From positions 1 to 43,289 of the forward strand of contig JAFXAK010000021.1 of assembly GCA_017517135.1 (NCBI GenBank): a stretch of 43,289 nt of DNA. The letters run 5' to 3'. Below the pieces are notes generated by a model. The model saw only the letters and a program-made list of their open reading frames with translations, was not told where the DNA came from and did not search any database. Shown in pieces: positions 40,148-43,289 of the stretch. Origin of the DNA: Clostridia bacterium (GTDB taxonomy: Bacteria; Bacillota; Clostridia; Oscillospirales; Acutalibacteraceae). Within the stretch, counting starts at the first letter, position 1; each line of letters opens with the position of its first letter. The position numbers and the translations under genes were made by a program.

Positions 40148-40918
40148 TTATTCTCTCGTGAGCCATTCGTGCTCAGGGGAAACAAATCTTGTTGTTTTAT
40201 ACCAAGGATCTCCGTCGATATGGCGGATCATCCACACATAATACATATTATAACCGGGAGCCACAACCTGCTGATGGTCTTCACCGTCGTGTATAAAGCA
40301 AGCGGACGAATCCACGCTTTTGTAAACATTATCGGCATTGAAGCATGCTCCGAAGCCCTGCGGCTTGTCAAAGCGGTAGTAATAGACCTCGGGCTGGGGA
40401 TGATGATGCGGCGGATAGCTTGACCACCTGCCGGGCTTATTGAAAACCTCACCCAGAACCATATTGGAATACGGTGCATTGTCGGGATCAAACATCGTTG
40501 AAACAACTCTGTGTCCTGCACCGTCCCATTGGCCTTTGCCGAATTCCTGATATAAACAATTCTCGGGAGTATAAAAAACTGCATCAAACTGTTTATCATT
40601 ATCAGTCTGCTGAACAACTATCTCACTGTCCGCGAGTGCCTCAAGAGTAAAGGCTGTGCATTTTGAGGTATGTAAGCAATAAGGCTTCATATCAAAAGGA
40701 TCTTTTCTCCGGCCCGTTTGTGACTGATTATTCCACAAGAACTTTACTTCACCTGCAACAAGAAGAACGGCTGTTTCATTTTCGCTTTCAAAAAAAGAAA
40801 CGCTCTCCCCCGCTTTCAGATATTTAATTTTTATGGTCATTCCCATATCGGCATTCTTGCCGTTCATTTCACATAAAACTTTTTCGTTATTTTCATTAAG
40901 AACGGGAATCTCAAACAT
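40148..40918 (-). CDS. iolB: 5-deoxy-glucuronate isomerase
   Basis: A 256-residue cupin-fold isomerase that converts 5-deoxy-D-glucuronate to 5-dehydro-2-deoxy-D-gluconate. The metal site is visible as 'SYPPHHHPQPEVYYYRFDKP', with the final histidine in 'DHQQVVAPGYNMYYVWMIRH'. 'REWL'-type ending reads 'PEHEWLTRE'. GAGGA precedes the ATG. It is the second gene of the operon, 5 nt after iolC. Confidence 0.95.
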   Translation of the reverse strand: MFEIPVLNENNEKVLCEMNGKNADMGMTIKIKYLKAGESVSFFESENETAVLLVAGEVKFLWNNQSQTGRRKDPFDMKPYCLHTSKCTAFTLEALADSEIVVQQTDNDKQFDAVFYTPENCLYQEFGKGQWDGAGHRVVSTMFDPDNAPYSNMVLGEVFNKPGRWSSYPPHHHPQPEVYYYRFDKPQGFGACFNADNVYKSVDSSACFIHDGEDHQQVVAPGYNMYYVWMIRHIDGDPWYKTTRFVSPEHEWLTRE

Positions 40919-40923
40919 ATGTA

Positions 40924-41940
40924 TTATCCTCTCGCAACCATTTCGCCGTAAAGTGCCTTTTCTTCGGCAATAAATTTTTCAACTGCTTGGAGGGACGGCA
41001 TAGCCTCTGAACAGCTGTGCGCGGAAATAAGCATTGATGCTGAAGCTGAGCCGTATTCAAGTGCTTCAATAACCTCACAGCCGTCAAGCAATGCTCTTAT
41101 AAAGGAAGAAGCATATCCGTCACCGCCGCCGAAGCCTTTAAGCATTTTCACGGGGAAAGGCTTGATTGTGTAGCTGTTTCCGTCATTGGTGTATGCAGTT
41201 GAGCCTTCTTTTCCGTGCTTTATAACAACAATTTTGGCACCGTAGGAGCACCAGAGCTTTGCACTTTCCTCATCACTCGCACAAACTCCCGTTATAGCTT
41301 CGGTAAGGTCAAATTCTTCTCTTGAGCCGAGTATAATATCTGCATTACGGGCAACCATAGAATAATAAACAGATATTTCATCCTTATTTTTCCAAGTATA
41401 TGAACGGTAGTCTATATCAAAAATAAGAGGCACATTATTCTTCTTTGCAAGCATCATCGCTTTAAGGGCAGCTTCTCTTGACGGCGACTGACAAAGAGCA
41501 GTACCGGAAATTAACAGAGCTTTTGCCTGTGTGATATATTCTTCATCAACATCCTCAGGATGAAGCATAAGATCGGCAACACCCTCACGGTACATCAATA
41601 TACTGCTTTCGGTGGGACTTTTTATTTCGGTAAATGTAAGTCCTAAGTTTTCACCGTTTTTGCAACGGCTTATGCGGCTTGTGTCAATACCGTCTTTCTC
41701 AAAATAATTTACAACATAATCACCGAACTGATCATCTGATACTTTTCCGATAAAACCTGCTTTTTTTCCGAGCCTTGCCAGGCCTACAGCAATATTTGCA
41801 GGTGAACCGCCTACATATTTATTGAAATTACTGCTTTCGGAAAGAGGCTTGTTCATATCCGTAGGATTGAAATCAATAGCAACTCTGCCTAAAAGAACAA
41901 GGTCAAATTTCTTTGATTGATCAAATTCAATATACTGCAT
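40924..41940 (-). CDS. iolC: 5-dehydro-2-deoxygluconokinase
   Basis: A 338-residue PfkB-family kinase that phosphorylates 5-dehydro-2-deoxy-D-gluconate. The first PfkB signature reads 'GGSPANIAVGLARLGKKAGF' (~44-63); the second, near the C-terminus, reads 'KGFGGGDGYASSFI', with the catalytic aspartate kept. 'LVLLGRVAIDFNP' at the N-terminus is typical of IolC. AAGGAG precedes the ATG. First gene of the iol operon; its promoter lies inside the 3' end of the transporter gene. Confidence 0.95.
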   Translation of the reverse strand: MQYIEFDQSKKFDLVLLGRVAIDFNPTDMNKPLSESSNFNKYVGGSPANIAVGLARLGKKAGFIGKVSDDQFGDYVVNYFEKDGIDTSRISRCKNGENLGLTFTEIKSPTESSILMYREGVADLMLHPEDVDEEYITQAKALLISGTALCQSPSREAALKAMMLAKKNNVPLIFDIDYRSYTWKNKDEISVYYSMVARNADIILGSREEFDLTEAITGVCASDEESAKLWCSYGAKIVVIKHGKEGSTAYTNDGNSYTIKPFPVKMLKGFGGGDGYASSFIRALLDGCEVIEALEYGSASASMLISAHSCSEAMPSLQAVEKFIAEEKALYGEMVARG

Positions 41941-41975
41941 TTTTTTGCTCCTTAAAAATATTCATTAATACATAA

Positions 41976-42004
41976 ATTATATAATAATTAAAAAGACAAT
42001 TCAA
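41976..42004 (-). promoter_or_regulatory. Sigma-A promoter of the iol operon
   Basis: Minus strand: -35 TTGAAT (42004-41999), 17-nt spacer, -10 TATAAT (41981-41976). It overlaps the last codons of the transporter gene and leaves a ~30-nt leader before iolC. I see no clear IolR or catabolite-repression site. Confidence 0.75.
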
Positions 42005-43289
42005 CAGATTTTATAATTTTTTTATCGTCAAAATACATTTTTTTATTTATTATAATCAGCAAAGCAAAGATATTAGGAATAAACATCAAAGCATTAAAGG
42101 TATCGGATATTATCCATACATCTCTGACATTCAAAACAGCACCGAAAAAAGCACATAAGGCAAACAAAGTCCTGTAAACACCGCAATATTGGGAAGAAAA
42201 CATATATTCAAATGCAGCCGTACCGTAGCAGCCCCACGGAAGAACAGAGGAAAAAGCAAAAAATATCAGACTTACACATACAAAAATCCTCGACACCATT
42301 TCAGGAAAAACACAGGAAAACATCCGGGCGATAACCATAGGTGAAGCTGAAGAAAATGCAATAAATCCTGCTTTTTCACAGGAAAGAAGAGCAAATGCAG
42401 TCAAGGAACAAATCACAAATGTATCAAAAAAGACTTCTGTTATTCCTGCAAGCCCCGATTGCTTTTTATCGTCAACCCCGGAATGAACTATGGCAGCAGT
42501 TCCCAGTCCAGCTTCATTGGAAAAGATACCTTTGCTGACTCCCGTTGATATTACTTTTTTCAAGCTTAATCCCGTAACAGCACCGTTTATGCTTCTGACA
42601 TCAAATGCAGACAGAAAAATACTTTTAACCACATCCGAAAAATAGTTATAGCATCTTAAAATAACACAAATACACAAAAGCATATATATTATGCTCATTA
42701 CAGGAACAAGCTTTGCCGAAATTTTGCCCGTCTGCTTAATTCCGCCCCGAAGAAGCCTGTATATTAAAATGCTCAGAAAAAGCCCTGCCGCAACACGAAA
42801 AAACATATTTACTTCAAAAAGTGTTTCGGTACTTGCAACAACCGCATTTGTCTGCACAATATTTCCCATTCCGAATGAAACAAGAACCGTTGCCGCACAG
42901 AATACCTTTGACAACATTTTTCCTTTTCCGTTTAAGCCTCTCTCCATATAATACATAGGCCCGCCGTGATATACACCGTTATACTTTATCCGATATTGTA
43001 TCCCTGCATTAATTTCACAATACTTAACAGCCATTCCGAAAAAGGCTGAAAACCACATCCAGAAGATACTGCCCGGGCCTCCGTTAAGAATAGCAACCAA
43101 CACACCCGTTATATTGCCCGTGCCGATACTACCTCCGAGAGATGTAAAAAAAGCCTCGATTTCAGAAACTCCGTCTGAATTTCTTTCTTTATTACAAAAA
43201 ATATCCTTGAAAGAATCAAAAAAACCTCTTATCTGAATAAATTTTGTTTTTATCGTGAAAAAGATAAAAACGAGCATGATACAGCAAAG
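41988..43289 (-). CDS. Sodium:alanine symporter (AGCS) family transporter, 5' end missing
   Basis: At least 429 residues with about ten membrane segments. AGCS motifs: 'SLGGSIGTGNITGVLVAILNG' then 'GPGSIFWMWFSAFFGMAVKYCE', 'GGPMYYMERGL', and 'GIFSNEAGLGTAAIVHS'. Members bring in alanine or glycine with Na+. The frame stays open to the right edge (L-C-C-I before the first ATG), and family members have a first membrane helix before 'IKTKFIQIRGF', so the true start is outside the window. It ends 47 nt before iolC on the same strand, without a terminator between, so read-through into the iol operon is possible. Confidence 0.88.
   Translation of the reverse strand, partial: LCCIMLVFIFFTIKTKFIQIRGFFDSFKDIFCNKERNSDGVSEIEAFFTSLGGSIGTGNITGVLVAILNGGPGSIFWMWFSAFFGMAVKYCEINAGIQYRIKYNGVYHGGPMYYMERGLNGKGKMLSKVFCAATVLVSFGMGNIVQTNAVVASTETLFEVNMFFRVAAGLFLSILIYRLLRGGIKQTGKISAKLVPVMSIIYMLLCICVILRCYNYFSDVVKSIFLSAFDVRSINGAVTGLSLKKVISTGVSKGIFSNEAGLGTAAIVHSGVDDKKQSGLAGITEVFFDTFVICSLTAFALLSCEKAGFIAFSSASPMVIARMFSCVFPEMVSRIFVCVSLIFFAFSSVLPWGCYGTAAFEYMFSSQYCGVYRTLFALCAFFGAVLNVRDVWIISDTFNALMFIPNIFALLIIINKKMYFDDKKIIKSVELSF

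Noticed and set aside
1-43289. CRISPR arrays, prophage genes, rRNA genes, riboswitches and T-box leaders
   Set aside because: I looked for repeat-spacer patterns, phage structural genes, ribosomal RNA and long structured leaders before the operons and saw none.

Overview
The window is a 43.3-kb piece of a low-GC Gram-positive chromosome, most likely an anaerobic, spore-forming member of Clostridia (a gut Oscillospiraceae/Ruminococcaceae-type organism is my guess). The signs are SpoIVB, a SpoIIIE-type DNA translocase with a TepA-like ClpP relative, a sporulation-style D,D-carboxypeptidase, a Rex repressor, strong AGGAGG ribosome binding sites, several UUG starts that only such sites can explain, and sigma-A promoters of the TTGACA-17-TATAAT kind. 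Almost everything is chromosomal housekeeping and carbon metabolism. The only mobile DNA is the end of an IS1182-type element at the left edge.

Layout. 1-480: 5' part of an IS1182-family transposase. 615-2240 (minus): a LytTR regulator and an uncharacterised membrane protein, behind a promoter with two palindromes. 2240-2700: mostly non-coding, with terminators. 2696-9285 (minus): tepA-like protease, ftsK/spoIIIE, a YgiQ-type radical SAM enzyme, a ComEC-like metallo-beta-lactamase protein, a DUF3006 protein, and then a separately transcribed tRNA-Leu(GAG). 9370-13952 (plus): aconitase, isocitrate dehydrogenase, rex and an unknown propeller-like protein, closed by a strong terminator. 13964-16080 (plus): orphan pyrR with an aldose epimerase, then a DUF1292 protein and a probable 6S RNA. 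16082-18954 (minus): D,D-carboxypeptidase and an M20 peptidase. 19024-20813: a metallophosphoesterase convergent with an iron-dependent alcohol dehydrogenase. 20885-25985 (plus): glycerol kinase, malic enzyme, serC and serA. 25992-28760 (minus): a DapA-family protein with both aconitase-X subunits. 28943-30172 (plus): spoIVB. 30224-32640 (minus): a GH38-like protein. 32735-34699 (plus): an NhaC antiporter. 34703-42004 (minus): myo-inositol operon iolC-iolB-iolD-iolE-iolA-iolG. 41988-43289 (minus): a sodium:alanine symporter-family gene cut by the right edge.

How it fits together. The metabolic theme is carbon skeletons and NAD(P)H balance: citrate to 2-oxoglutarate (acn-icd), glycerol entry, malate to pyruvate, 3-phosphoglycerate to serine, alcohol formation, and inositol to acetyl-CoA. 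Rex is encoded here. An 18-bp near-match to the Rex operator sits between the divergent alcohol dehydrogenase and glpK-malic enzyme-serC-serA units and overlaps the glpK -35 box, which suggests that NADH status sets both.

The least explained parts are the LytTR/membrane-protein pair, the aconitase X plus DapA-family operon (no reductase beside it), the propeller-like protein after rex, the GH38-like protein without the usual catalytic signature, and the palindrome laid over the pyrR promoter. All family assignments are by eye from motifs; no database search was possible.
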